DNA of 64,000 nt from Pyrus communis (Eukaryota > Streptophyta > Magnoliopsida > Rosales > Rosaceae), in the NCBI RefSeq assembly GCF_963583255.1, contig NC_084811.1, positions 16,386,088 through 16,450,087 of the forward strand, written 5' to 3'. Shown here one piece after another: positions 46,962 through 58,232 of the stretch. Both the position numbers and the translations under genes were made by a program. Position 1 is the first letter of the stretch. Each line of letters opens with the position of its first letter. The notes beneath the pieces are model-generated. The model worked only from the letters and a program-made list of their open reading frames with translations, was not told the DNA's origin and ran no database searches.

Positions 46962-46980
46962 ATCCCCGGCAACGGCGCCA
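46962..46980 (-). other. Primer binding site of C (tRNA-Asp)
   Basis: The plus strand reads ATCCCCGGCAACGGCGCCA, a perfect 19-nt match; it lies 5 bp from the LTR at 46986. The leader hairpin arm TTAGCAA...TTGCTAA adjoins it. Confidence 0.9.
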
Positions 46981-46985
46981 AAATT

Positions 46986-48873
46986 TGATGCGTGATTTAT
47001 ACGCACACAAATTAAACCCTCTTTTTGACAATTGTAGTATAAGTATAAGTAGGGATCGTTCTGGACCGGGGATTAGGAGGGATTGCAAATCTCTTGGAAA
47101 CTGACTCAAAAACGTAAAAACACAAACTAAAACACTATACTAAACTCGAAGAATTCAAAACTAAAAATAAGAAAGATTAAGACTAAGACTTAAACGAAAT
47201 ATGGGGGGATTGATTTTGGACGAATTTAAACTAAAATGGATAGATTGTAAAGAAAACAAATTGTAAATATGAAATTGACGGAAATGAATGGATGGTATGG
47301 CTAGCTAAGGGGTTCATCTCCATACATGTTACACTTGCATAATAAAATGATTTCTAATTGTATTTCAATAAACCATGAATTCTCAACACCCCGGGTTAAT
47401 TAGGTCTGCTTAAATTAACCGTCAAGTTTTCCTTAAGTTAATGAATTGGATGATTGCATACGACAACCCAAAGCATTCCTCACAAGTTCCCTACATGAAT
47501 TGCATAATAGAGATACAAGCAAGAATCATTAAGCATCATGAAAACTATAAGTGTTGACGAGGCATTCGTTACTATGATTGCATGAAACTTATGCCAAGAA
47601 TTTGTTTAACGCGATTGTTTATAAGCAACCTCCACTACTTGTGAATATAAGTTCATAACTATTACGTGAAACTCACTTATATTCTAGCGTCAAATTCATG
47701 CATGAAAATTAAGCGTTCATTCTTAATAAACATACATAAATAGGTTATCAATCAAACAGTTAAACAAATTGAATTCACAATTTATGAAACGTAATTAAAA
47801 GTAATCAAATCATATTACAAACATAAACATAATTTCGAATCACCCCCAAGCTAAAGGGGGGTTTAGTTCCTCATACAAAACAAAGAGAATTGAAATTAAA
47901 CATTGAAATCAAAGAAACGCCTAAACATTCCAACAACTCAAACTTGAATTGTATGAACGTTTAGGCCCTCTTCTCTTCCTCTTTATTGTAGCATAAGGTC
48001 TAGGGATAATTGGTTTGGGGGATGGAAGTGTGGAATGGAAAAATGGTGTTTGGATTATAAGGGGAGAGATGGGAAGCTCACGGCTAGGGAAGGGAGAATG
48101 TGTTTGTAATGTGTTGTGTATGAAAATGAGATGTCCATGAATGAATGAATGCAAGGGTATTTATAGGAGTAGTGGTGGGAACATATGGCTATGTCATTTG
48201 TAGGTGAAGTAGGTGGATGTTGTAGGTGAAGTAGGTGGATGTTGTAGGTGAAGTAGGTGGATGTTGTAGGTGAAGTGGATGTTGTAGGTGAAGTAGGTGG
48301 ATGTTGTAGGTGAAGTGGGTGGATGTTGTAGGTGAAGTAGGTGGATGTTGTAGGTGAAGTGGATGTTGTAGGTGAAGTAGGTGGATGTTATGTTAAGTGA
48401 TAAGTGATAAGTGATATGATATGTGGTTATGATATGATAAGTGGTTAAGTGGTGATGATAAGTGATAAGTGATTAAGTGATATGATATGTGGTGATGATA
48501 AGTGATGAGTGCATGTGGGTTAACTAATGAAGGAAATGCATGTGCAATGACAATGTGTTAGAATGGATGTGTGTTATGCATGGCATGATTGGGATTAGGA
48601 AAGGTTTAAATGTCCTAAAACTAAAGAGAACAAGGTTCCAACACTTTGGCTCCAATTAGGTCTTCAATTTCGTCCAACACTTTGGCTTCAAGCATAAGCT
48701 ATCGTCCTTAGCCCAAAAGTGCTCCAAAAGTCTCCAAAATGCATCTTTTTGCTCCTTTAGCCCTTTGGACCTACAAACACACGAAAATAGCTTAAAGTAC
48801 TAAAATAACTAAAGAAACATAACGTAAATGTACGAGAACAAGCCATTTAAGTCGCATAAATATGCTCCTATCA
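46986..48873 (-). repeat. 5' LTR of C
   Basis: 1888 bp, same length as the 3' LTR. TATA complement at 48158-48165; minisatellite at about 48201-48390. The U5 motif on the plus strand (CCGGGGATTA, 47066-47075) pairs with the primer site region (46960-46969). Confidence 0.93.
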
Positions 48874-48878
48874 TTAAG

Positions 48879-49058
48879 TGTTTGCTAAAGTGCAAAGAAA
48901 GCCAAAAACCGTGGGAATGATGTTCATTAATGTGTCATGTTCGTTGGAAATCCCTGAGGTACATGTTGGAAGGTTTAGAATGTGTTTTGTTTTGTTCCTT
49001 TTGTTTTGTTTGTTTTGTTTTGCTCGAGGACTAGCAAAAGCTAAGTGTGGGGGGAATT
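48879..49058 (+). mobile_element. 3' end of D's internal region, hairpin and 3' purine tract
   Basis: It resumes D after C. It ends with the hairpin at 49018-49039 and the purine tract AAGTGTGGGGGGAATT (49043-49058), directly before the 3' LTR. Confidence 0.8.
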
Positions 49059-51161
49059 TGATAGGAGCATATTTAGGTGACTTAGTTAGCTTGTTTTCGT
49101 GCATTAATGTTGTTAGTTCATAGTTATTTTCGTAGTTTAAGCTATTTTCGTGTGTTTATAGGTTCATATGGCTAAGGAAGCAAAAAGGTGCATTTTGGAG
49201 CATTTTGGAGCAAAATTGGACTTGGAATGGATAGCTTATGCTTGGAGCAAAAGGAATGGACGAATTTGAAGACCTAAAGATGTTAGGATTCCTAATCACA
49301 AGAGGATTCCTAGTCAAAGAAGGTTTCCTACTTGGAGTAGGAAAGTGAAGCCAAGGTTTCCTATTTTGGTTTAACCTTTCCTAATCCTAAAAGACCTTAT
49401 GTTTCAGCAACATTGAAGACTTCTATGCATTCTAGGACACATATCAAGCCTTCCTTGTGCAACCTAATTTTCCTTGCCGTGGCCTTCCTTAGTGTCTCCT
49501 TTCCTTGCCGTGCAAGGGAGGGCCTTGTTTCCTATTCCAAGTCATTAAAACACATTCCCTTTTCACCTCAATCTCAGCCACACCTCACATACCTTTTCTA
49601 TCCCAAAATCCTTGCCTAATTTCATAATTAAATAACATTCCCTTTTCCTATCCTTTGCCGCAAGTTCCTTCCTTTTCCCTTTTAATTTCTGACTTTATGA
49701 TTCCTTTTCCTGATGGATTTGGGGTCTAAATCCTTTCCTAAACTATGTAATAAACTCTAGGGATTCTTGCTCCCAAATAAATACCTAAGCCGCACCCTTC
49801 ATTCAACCCTAATCACTCTTACACACAATCTGCCATCATTCACAGAAACCAAGTCTTTGCCGCAGCCTTCCAACCATTCTTCCACCATTCACACACATTC
49901 ATACCTTCATCCAAGCATCCATACACCATCCCCAACCTTTGCCGCACCACCCTGCCATCCTAAATCCATTCACAAACCAGAAATCCATCCACAAACCACC
50001 CTAGACCTCTTGTGCCGCAACTTTGAAAGGAAGAAGAGAAGAAGAAGAAGCCTTGGACGTTTCTGCATTCAAGTCGGAGTGTTGGAATGTTTTTAGGTGT
50101 AATCTATCTTTTGTTCTCAATGTTTAATTCTATTTTCCTTTGTTTTGTTTTGAACATGAGAGGCTAAACTCGTTTTAGCTAGGGGACGCTTTGAAACCAT
50201 GATTATGTTTGTAATATGAGTTGATTAATTCCAGTTGTGATTTCATAAATTGTGAATGCAATTTACTAAACCGTTTGATGGATAACTTATTCTTGTATGT
50301 TGATTAGGGAGGCCTACTTAATTTGCATGCTTGAATTTGGTGCTAGAATATAAGGGAGCTTCACATAATCGTCACAAACTTATATTCACAAGTAGTTAAG
50401 GTTGTTTTCACAATCATGTTAAGTAAATTCCTAGCATGAGCATCATGATGTCATAGTTACAAGTGCTTTGTCAATACTTATGATTTTCATTGAACGTAAT
50501 GATCTTTGATTGTATCTCTATTATGATGTCATGTAGGGAACTTTTGAAGAATGCTTTGGGTTTTCGTATGATGTCATCAAATCCAATAACTTAAGCAAAA
50601 TCTGAGGGTTAATTAGTGATGTCATGGTTAATCTGGGGTGTTGAGGTTCACGGTTTATCGGAAAAGCAACTGGAAATCAATTTATGTTTGAATGTATCAT
50701 GTGTGGAAAAGTATCCCTTAGCTATCTAATCATCCATTGGTTTTCCGAAATTTGTCAAAATTTCTTTTATGTCTTTTACTTACTTGTTTTTCTATTAAAT
50801 TCGTCCAAAACCCAATCCCCTTTACTTACTTGTCTTAAATATGTCCAAAAGTGTGTTTTTGAGTCTTTTGAGTCAAAACTAATTCTATTTTCGTCCAAAC
50901 TAAGTCCTAGAGTCTAGATTGAGTCTTTTTGATTGTCTTGAGTTGTTTTGAGTCTTTTAAGTTTGTTTTGAGTCATATAAGTTTAGTTAATAGTCTTTTG
51001 AGTTTGTTTAAGTGTTTTGAAGCATATTTTTGTATCTTTGAGTCAACTTTCATTAGATTAGCAATCCCTCCTAATCCCCGGCCTAGAACGATCCCTACTT
51101 ATAACTATACTACAATTGTCAAAAAGAGGGTTTAATTTGAGTGCTATCTTTTATCACATTA
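49059..51161 (+). repeat. 3' LTR of D
   Basis: It starts TGATAGGAGC and ends TTATCACATTA; the terminal CA has become TA compared with the 5' LTR end CACATCA. Length about 2103 bp. It is followed by TATAT, the probable target duplication. Same family as solo LTR H and fragment K. It has no gene; short reads at 49413-50096 are LTR sequence. Confidence 0.85.
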
Positions 51162-51866
51162 TATATAGTCCTAGGGTTAATTAGATTAGGGTTACAACTT
51201 AGCAGATTTTATGGATTAGGGCCCTAGGTTTCGGCACAATTGATTTAGTCCACTTAGGAGAGGGTTTGGCCCAATTAATTTCAGAAAAGGATTTATATAA
51301 CCTAAATCCACAATGAATAAGGTCTAATAAATTAGAATCCAAAAGGAAAAAGGTTTAGGAAATTCGTCCAAAATTGGGCCTTCTAGAAACTAGGTGTTTT
51401 GTGGCTGATTTTGGGTTTTCTAGAAGAGATAAAAGGGGGAAGGGTGCAGCACCCTTTTAGGGTTAGATAAGGCTTCTATAAATCATGTTTTTAGGTCCAC
51501 TTGCAGCTAGGATTAAGGTGGAACAAGATTAGGTTAGGATAGGATAAGATAAGATAAGGTTTTGGATAATGTTTCCTCTTTTGAGCTAATTCCTTATCCA
51601 CTTTCTCTTGAGTTTAGTTCCATCATCTTCTTATCAAATTTCTAGCCTTTTGAACTCCAAATTCGTCCATCCTTGTTGGTCCATATACAAGCTATCCATT
51701 TAGTGCCCAAAACTGCTCCAAAATACACCAAAATGCACTTTCTTGGTACTTTAACCCTTTGGACCTACAAACACACGAAAATGAGTTGAATACTACATTA
51801 ACTAAGAAATAATAACACAAATGCACAAGAATAAGATAGCTAAGTCGCCTAAATATGCTCCTATCA
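51162..51866 (-). repeat. LTR I, U3-side piece
   Basis: A minus-strand LTR piece ending ATATGCTCCTATCA at 51866. It is cut at 51161 by D. CGGCA (51867-51871) is the expected right target duplication. It contains the motif TAATTAGATTAGGGTTAC, also present inverted in LTR G. Confidence 0.75.
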
Positions 51867-52397
51867 CGGCACATATTGGAGGGAAAGAGGAAATGGGTTG
51901 CAAGGCAAGGCAAGGCTTTCTAGAAGGGAATAGGCACCACCTTTGTAGGGTTTCTAGAAATAATGTGCTTTGTGGCTGATTTGGGACTTCTAGAAGAGAA
52001 TGCTTCTAGAAATATCTATTTAGGTCCCCTTGCAGCTAGGATTAAGGCATGATAAGGTTAGGATAAGATAAGATAAGGTTTTCGATAATGTTGGATAAGG
52101 TTTTGGATAATGTTTCCTCATTTGAGCTAATTCCTTATCCACTTTGTCTTGAGTTTAGTTCCTTCATCTTCTCATTAGATTTCTTACCTTTTGACTCCAA
52201 ATTCGTCCATCCATGTTGGCCCATATACAAGCAATCCATTGAGTGCCCAAAATTGCTCCAAAATGCACTTTCTTGGTACTTTAACCCTTTGGACCTACAA
52301 ACACGCGAAAATGAGTTGAAGTACTACATTAACTAAGAAATAATAACACAAATGCACAAGAATAAGCTAGCTAAGTCGCCTAAGTATGCTCCTATCA
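51867..52397 (-). repeat. 3' LTR of J, U3-side piece
   Basis: A second LTR end of the same orientation (GTATGCTCCTATCA at 52397), followed by the purine tract AATTCCCCCACACTTA (complement), so it belongs to an element with internal sequence to its right. It closely resembles the end of I. The remaining LTR lies beyond I and D, outside the window. Confidence 0.75.
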
Positions 52398-54320
52398 AAT
52401 TCCCCCACACTTAGCTTTTGCTAGTCCTCGAGCAAAACAAACAAACAAAAGAAACAAAACATATAATCTAAACCTTCCAACGTTTGCCTCAGGGATTTCC
52501 AATGAAACATAACATGTCAAAGATCAGCACTCACATAGATTTAAGCAATCCTTACCCTCGAGCATACTTAATCCTAGTCACCATTCACCAGCTCACATTT
52601 AATCAATTAAAACAACATTTTGAAAGTAGTAACATGCCTTAGAAAATTCCCTCAATTCCTTACTGGTTGTACTCTCAATTTTCACACAGATTTTCTGACT
52701 ACACTCCCTACACTAGATATATGTGAGAAGATTGATGTAAACATGTAGATGAACACTCACATATGTTATAACAAGGAAAACATTTTCTGGAATTATGACA
52801 ATGACATATATATGATCTCATGAATGGAATGCTACTACTTAGACACGAGAACTAGGGATACCATATGCTCAAACCAATTTTAAACTCCACATATTGAAAC
52901 ACATAACAATCAAGATAGAAGTCTAGGGGTTGTAACAGGGCTAAGGTATTGGCTAACAAGGAAAGGTAGAGGAAACAAACGTTCTTAAAGCAATAGTGAG
53001 CAAAGTAATGAATTAAACACTTAGAATTCCCTTTAGAATGCAAAAATCAACTTTGAACACCCAAGGGGAAGTCACACAAAACTTAGGGCCATATTCAACT
53101 TTTTGGACCCTTTCTTCAACAACCAACACTTGTGAGTTCATTCTCACTTATTTTCAACTCCTTTTCTTTCTTTTCTGCTTCTTTCTCTTCTTTTTCACAT
53201 TTTTTTTTCCGTGCCTCCTTTGAGACTTTGGCACACACATACACACAAAAATCCCTTCTCCCACACTTGTTTTCTGCAATAATGTCACTCAAAAAGAATT
53301 CCTTCTAAGTCATGCTCCACTATACTTCAAGAACAAGGGTATGGAAAGTCCTATTCTAGGCTATGTAAGGGGGATGTGGTTAACAAAGAAAATAGGCTAA
53401 ATAAGGTTCAAAGGGCTATTCCTACAATACAAATGACAAGGGTGGATTCGGCTATTTGGCTATGGTGGTGACTACAAAACAACTTCATCTTGTTATTTGT
53501 TCTGCTAATCAATTTCATGCTTTGAATGAAACGGGTATGAGTTCTAGTATTTGGAACTATAGTGATGAAATGCATTCTAAGTAGCAACCAAGCAAAGAAT
53601 AATGAGATCATGCATCGACTTTAGAAAACAAGAATGCACAGATAAACGTTTAGGCTCAAGTCTCTCAGGGATGTAGTGTTTGTTTGAGTTCCTTCCTTCA
53701 AGCATGTTACAAAAACTGATTTTATCCTTTGTGATTACATGTGAATTCGTAAACTATAACTACAACCAAGCATAAACCAAAGAGCAAATCAAACTTCCAT
53801 CCATGTTTGTGACTCTCATTAACAGTCATGCATTAAAAACCAAATCCTCATCATTGTGTTGGAAGGTACCCTAAGACACAAACAAACATGCAAAAACAAC
53901 TCTTTTTGGCTTTTTCAAAACACTTTTTCAAATTTTTTTTAAATTTTCGGATTTTTACTTCAAAACACACCAAAACAGCTCAAAATGCACTAAAAACACT
54001 TAAAAACAGTGAGAAACAACATTAGAAGTGATAAGTGATAGAATCCCATGAATTTGCATAAAAACACTTGTTTACCCCCACCTCCCCCCCCCCCCCCACA
54101 CTTAAATCAATCATTGTCCTCAATGTTTCACACGAAGACTCACACAAAAGCGAACAAATAACAAACAACTAAGCATGATAAAATAAAGCAGCAAAGAGAA
54201 GGGTTTAGAAACGCAAATCTGGGTTTGGGGTGGAAGTTCCATCTTCTCCTTGTTGAATGCATGGGTTGCCTCCCAAGAAGCGCTTGCTTTAACGTCTTCC
54301 AGCCAGACGAATATGCCATG

Positions 54321-55545
54321 TTAAGCTTCACTAGTACCCACGGCAGGGAGGGGTACATCATCCACAACATGCTCCTTGAAATTCTCATAGTAAGGCTTTA
54401 ACCGATGGCCATTCACTTTGAACTCTTGTCCTGTTTTCAAGCTTTGAACTTGGACTGCACCATAAGGAAAGATATTAGTAATAACAAACGGGCCAACCCA
54501 CTTAGAATGCAACTTACCAGGAAACAAGCGAAGGCGGGAATTAAAGAGTAGCACTTTCTGCCCAATGGAGAATGATTTGCCTCGAATTATCTTATCATGG
54601 AAAGCCTTTGTCGTCTCCTTGTAAATTCGAGTGTTTTCATAAGCTTCATTCCTAATCTCTTCAAGTTCATTCAATTGGAGCTTCCTATGAATTCTAGCGG
54701 CATCAACGTCCATTTGAATGTTTTGATGGCTTAATGCGCCTTGCGCTTCAATTCTACGGGAAGATGGCATGGTTTGCCATAAATGAGCCGAAATGGGGAC
54801 ATGCCTAGGGGTGTCTTATATGCCGTGCAATATGCCCACAATGCATCCTCCAAACGTACGCTCCAATCCTTCCTTGTTGGGCCAACGGTCTTCTCTTGAA
54901 TTTGCTTAATCCCCCTATTTGAAACCTCGGCTTGCCCATTGGCTTGAGGATGATAAGGTGTTGAAACCTTATGCGTGACGTTGTACTTCTTGAGCGAAGC
55001 CTCAATGGTTCGATTGCAAAAGTGAAACCTTCCATGACTTATGATTACTCGTGGCATTCCAAACCTTGCAAATAGGTTAGTTCTAATGAAATCTGCAACC
55101 ACTCAAGAATCATTAGCTCGGGTGGCTTTTGCTTCCACCCATTTCGACACATAATCCACAACAAGTAAGATATAAAGGAAACCATGTGAGGAAGGAAAAA
55201 GACCCATAAAATCAATGCCCCACACATCAAAAATTTCAACAAGAAGTATAACATTTTGCGGCATTTAATCCCTTGCACTTATGTTACCTATTCTTTGGCA
55301 ACGATCACAAGACATACAAAAGGTTCTAGTATCCTTAAATAAAGTTGGCCAATAAAATCCACATTCTAAAACCTTAAGGGTTGTGCGTTGTGTCCTAAAG
55401 TGTCCCCCACATGCACAAGTATGACAGAATGTTAAAATAGAATTGAATTCCATGTCATGCACACACTTACGTATAATCTGATCCGAGCAATATTTCCACA
55501 AGTATGGATCATCCCAAACATAAAACCTAGCATCGTTTTTCAATT
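54321..55545 (-). pseudogene. Integrase of J (broken)
   Basis: On the minus strand: [14 protein letters not shown], the zinc module ([23 protein letters not shown]), core residues in [15 protein letters not shown] (the family has SDGGSHF, so the second catalytic Asp is His) and [10 protein letters not shown] (catalytic Glu kept), then [14 protein letters not shown] and the C-terminus. Breaks: a stop near 55266 (Gln codon lost), a stop near 55103 (Arg to TGA) and a frameshift near 54730. Confidence 0.8.
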
Positions 55546-55547
55546 TA

Positions 55548-57532
55548 TCACGTTGGTTTCTGTTTAGAGTGTTTGGAAGTATGGATCACCAAATCCGCAT
55601 ACCAAGGCTCACTTACCTTAATGGATAGCAATTGCTCATCAGGGAATGTTTCTGAAATAGGTAAGGGCTCCTCCTCATGTACCATACGGCTTAGGTGGTC
55701 AGCCACCATGTTTTCACTCCCCTTTTTATCTTTAATTTCGATGTTAAACTCTTGAAGAAGCAGCATCCATCGAATTAGCCTTGGTTTGGCTTCTTTCTTG
55801 GTGAACAAATACTTTAAAGCTGCATGATCAGTGAAAATAATAACCTTAGTACCAAGTAAATATGATCAAAATTTATCTAAAGCAAAGACAATGGCAAGAA
55901 GTTCTTTTTCAGTGGTCGAATAGTTTAATTGAGCATCATTCAATGTTCGGGATGCGTAGTAGATAACATGCGGCTTCTTGTCCTTTCTTTGGCCTAAAAC
56001 AGCCCCTAATGCATAGTCGGATGCATCACACGTGAGCTCAAACGGAAGGCTCCAATTCGATGGAACAATGATGGGTGCCGTGGTTAACAAGTCCTTGAGG
56101 TGTTGGAAAGCTGCCGTGCACTTCTTGTTGAAATCAAAAGTTGCATTTTTTTGTAGGAGACGGCATAGAGGTTAGGAGACCTTTGAGAAATCGTTAATGA
56201 ACCTTCGATAAAAACCTGCATGTCCAAGGAACAAATGAACCTCTCTAACCGAAGTAGGAGAGGGTAAGTGGCGCACAAGATCTATCTTTGATTTATCAAC
56301 CTCAATACCTTTTTCAGAAATGATATGACCTAAAACTATGCCTTGTTTAACAATGAAATGACATTTTTCCCAATTTAGAACAAGGTTAGTTTCAATGCAT
56401 CGTTTTAAAATCAAACTAAAATTATTCAAACACCCATCAAATGAATCACCAAAAACACTGAAATCATCCATAAAAACCTCAATAATTTTCTCAACATAAT
56501 CTGAAAACATGTTCATCATGCATCTTTGAAATGTGGCAGGTGCATTGCATAAACCAAATGGCATGCGACGATAAGCAAATTTACCAAAGGGGCATGTGAA
56601 AGTGGTTTTCTCTTGATCTTCTGGAGCTATCATAATTTGATTATAACTTGAATATCCATCAAGAAAACAATTAAAAGCATAACCCGCTAACCTTTCAAGA
56701 ATTTGATCAATGAATGGCTACGGAAAATGATCCTTCCTTGTAGTGGCATTGAGCTTCCTATAATCAATACAAACCCTTCAACCTATTTGGATTCGAGTAG
56801 GAACAAGCTCATTTTCGGCATTTGTCACCATAGTTACTCCGGATTTCTTTGGAACATATTGAACCGGAGACACCCAACGACTATCCGAAATTGGATAGAT
56901 CACTCCACAATCCAAGAGCTTGATTATCTCCTTCTTCACAACTTCCATCATTGGAGGGTTGATTCGGCGTTGAGCCTCTCGAGATGCTTTAGACCCTTCC
57001 TCCAAAAGTATACGATGGATGCATGTGGTAGGGCTTATTCCCTTAATGTTGGCCAAGGTCCAACCAATTGCTGTTTTGTACTCCTTTAACACCCTCACTA
57101 ACTTACGTTCTTCTTGTGCCCATGAGTGAGGAGGAGATAATGACGGGCAAGGTCTCTTGGTCTCCCAAGAAAACATACTTCAAATGGCTTGGCAATGGTT
57201 TAAGTTCAAGGGGGGGTGGCTGCACAACTAAAGGAATGGGCTTATTAGTCAAAATTGGAATTGAAATTGGGTCCAAAGACTTACCAGATTGTAGTGGCAA
57301 TGACTCGAGGACAGCCATTATCCCAATCATATCTTCCTTAGGGGGCACGGCATGGTGTTCTCCATGAATGTCGTAGGTGGCCAATGTGGCTGGTCCATTG
57401 TTTTTGAATTCCGTTCCTCTTGTAATGACCAATTCAAGTGCATCTTGATTCAATTGTTCAAAATGGTCCTGCGCCCAGGAATCAATTACATCAATAGAAA
57501 AACATGAATGATCATCACTAGGTGATGTGATA
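55548..57532 (-). pseudogene. RT and RNase H of J (broken)
   Basis: On the minus strand from 57532: a linker ([31 protein letters not shown]), the RT with CFLDGYSSYNQI (first Asp kept), [14 protein letters not shown] and FMDDF, then RNase H with [27 protein letters not shown] and VADHLSR. Breaks: TGA in place of Trp near 56778 (RIQIG-stop), TAG near 56717, frame loss near 57110, 56170-56090 and 55560, and TGA near 55866. The start is cut by K at PSDDHSC. Confidence 0.8.
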
Positions 57533-57660
57533 AATAATAGCACTCAAATTAAACCCTCTTTTTGACAATTGTAGTACAGATATAAGTATGGATCGTTCTA
57601 GGCCGGGGATTTGGAGGGATTGCTAATCTAATGAAAACTGACTCAAAGATACAAAAATAT
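57533..57660 (-). repeat. LTR fragment K (U5 end, D family)
   Basis: About 128 bp matching the U5 end of D-family LTRs on the minus strand: TGATGTGATAAATAATAGC, TTGACAATTGTAGTACAG, GGCCGGGGATTTGGAGGGAT. CTAGG precedes it (57528-57532). Homology ends abruptly at about 57661. Confidence 0.7.
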
Positions 57661-58232
57661 GATTAGGAGGGTTAATTAGTGATGAAACGGTTAATCTGGG
57701 GTGTTGAGATTCATAGTTTTTTGAAAAAGCAATTGGAAATCAATTTGTGTTTAAATGTGTCATGCGTGGAAAAGAATCCTTTAGCTAGCTTATCACCCAT
57801 AGTTTTCCCCAAATTCGTCCAAACTTTGTTTAAGTCTTTAAGTTACTTGTTTTTACTTTAAATTCGTCAAAAATCGAATCCCTTTTACTTTGTTGTGTCA
57901 AATTAGCTAGAATCTGTCCTAGTGTGTGTTTTTAAGTGTTTTGAGTCAAAACTAATTCAATTTTCGTCCAGAGTAAGTCCTAGAGTCTAGTTTGAGTCTA
58001 TTTGATTGTTTTGAGTCTTTTTTGTTTGTTTTGAGTCATATAAGTTTAGTTAAGAGTCTTTGAGTTTATTTAAGTGTTTTTAAGCCTAGTTTTGTATTCT
58101 TAAGTCAGTTTTTATTAGATTAGCAATCCCTCCTAATCCCGGCCCCTACTAACATCTTTACTACAATTGTCAATAAGTAGTGAAGAAGTAGGGATCGTTC
58201 TAGGAGATTATTAAACCAAACAACCCTCCAAT
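57661..58232 (+). repeat. Inverted LTR fragment and scrambled junction
   Basis: From about 57670 the sequence matches the U5-side half of a D-family LTR in plus orientation (TTAATTAGTGATG, ATTAGATTAGCAATCCCTCC), so it is a partial inverted repeat of K. It ends at CTACAATTGTCAA (about 58175). Then come a short inverted bit (AAGTAGGGATCGTTCTAGG) and a few bases from an RT region (AACCCTCCAATGATG) before L's gag-protease begins. No gene. Confidence 0.65.

Larger units (their letters stand above)
39763..48873 (-). mobile_element. Element C: young non-autonomous element with an antisense gene
   Basis: A 9.1-kb minus-strand element with perfect TTAAG target duplications (39758-39762 and 48874-48878). 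In element order: 5' LTR (46986-48873), perfect tRNA-Asp primer site, a remodelled gag-like frame (46805-45471), an A run, the antisense cassette (43555-45440), internal purine tract, 3' non-coding region, 3' purine tract and 3' LTR (39763-41650). Both LTRs are 1888 bp and I noticed one difference, so insertion was very recent. It has no protease, RT or integrase and would depend on another element for movement. Confidence 0.92.
6919..51161 (+). mobile_element. Element D: decayed Athila-type element hosting several insertions
   Basis: In-window span of a plus-strand element: the 5' LTR end (6919-7023), primer site, broken gag-pol (7152-14968), non-coding 3' region (14969-15737, 38956-39762, 48879-49042), purine tract and 3' LTR (49059-51161). 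Solo LTR H, element B (with A inside) and element C are inserted in it. Its 5' LTR is interrupted by G and begins outside the window. After the 3' LTR comes TATAT (51162-51166), the expected right target duplication. Stops and frameshifts throughout pol show it is inactive. Confidence 0.85.
52398..57532 (-). mobile_element. Element J: decayed Athila-type element, 3' part
   Basis: Minus-strand internal region: purine tract and hairpin (52398-52435), 3' non-coding region without genes (to about 54072), internal purine tract (54073-54106, with an enlarged C run on the plus strand), post-pol segment (54107-54320) and broken pol (54321-57532). It stops at 57532, where LTR K begins; gag and the 5' LTR are not found in the window. 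Confidence 0.8.

Noticed and set aside
46962..46980. tRNA-Asp-like sequence
   Set aside because: Only the last 19 bases of the tRNA are present, next to an LTR; it is a primer binding site and not a tRNA gene. The same holds for 36545-36563 and 7030-7048.
57528..58204. CTAGG on both sides of the inverted LTR fragments, as a target duplication
   Set aside because: The right CTAGG is part of the conserved LTR motif GATCGTTCTAGG, so it is not evidence for a clean insertion.
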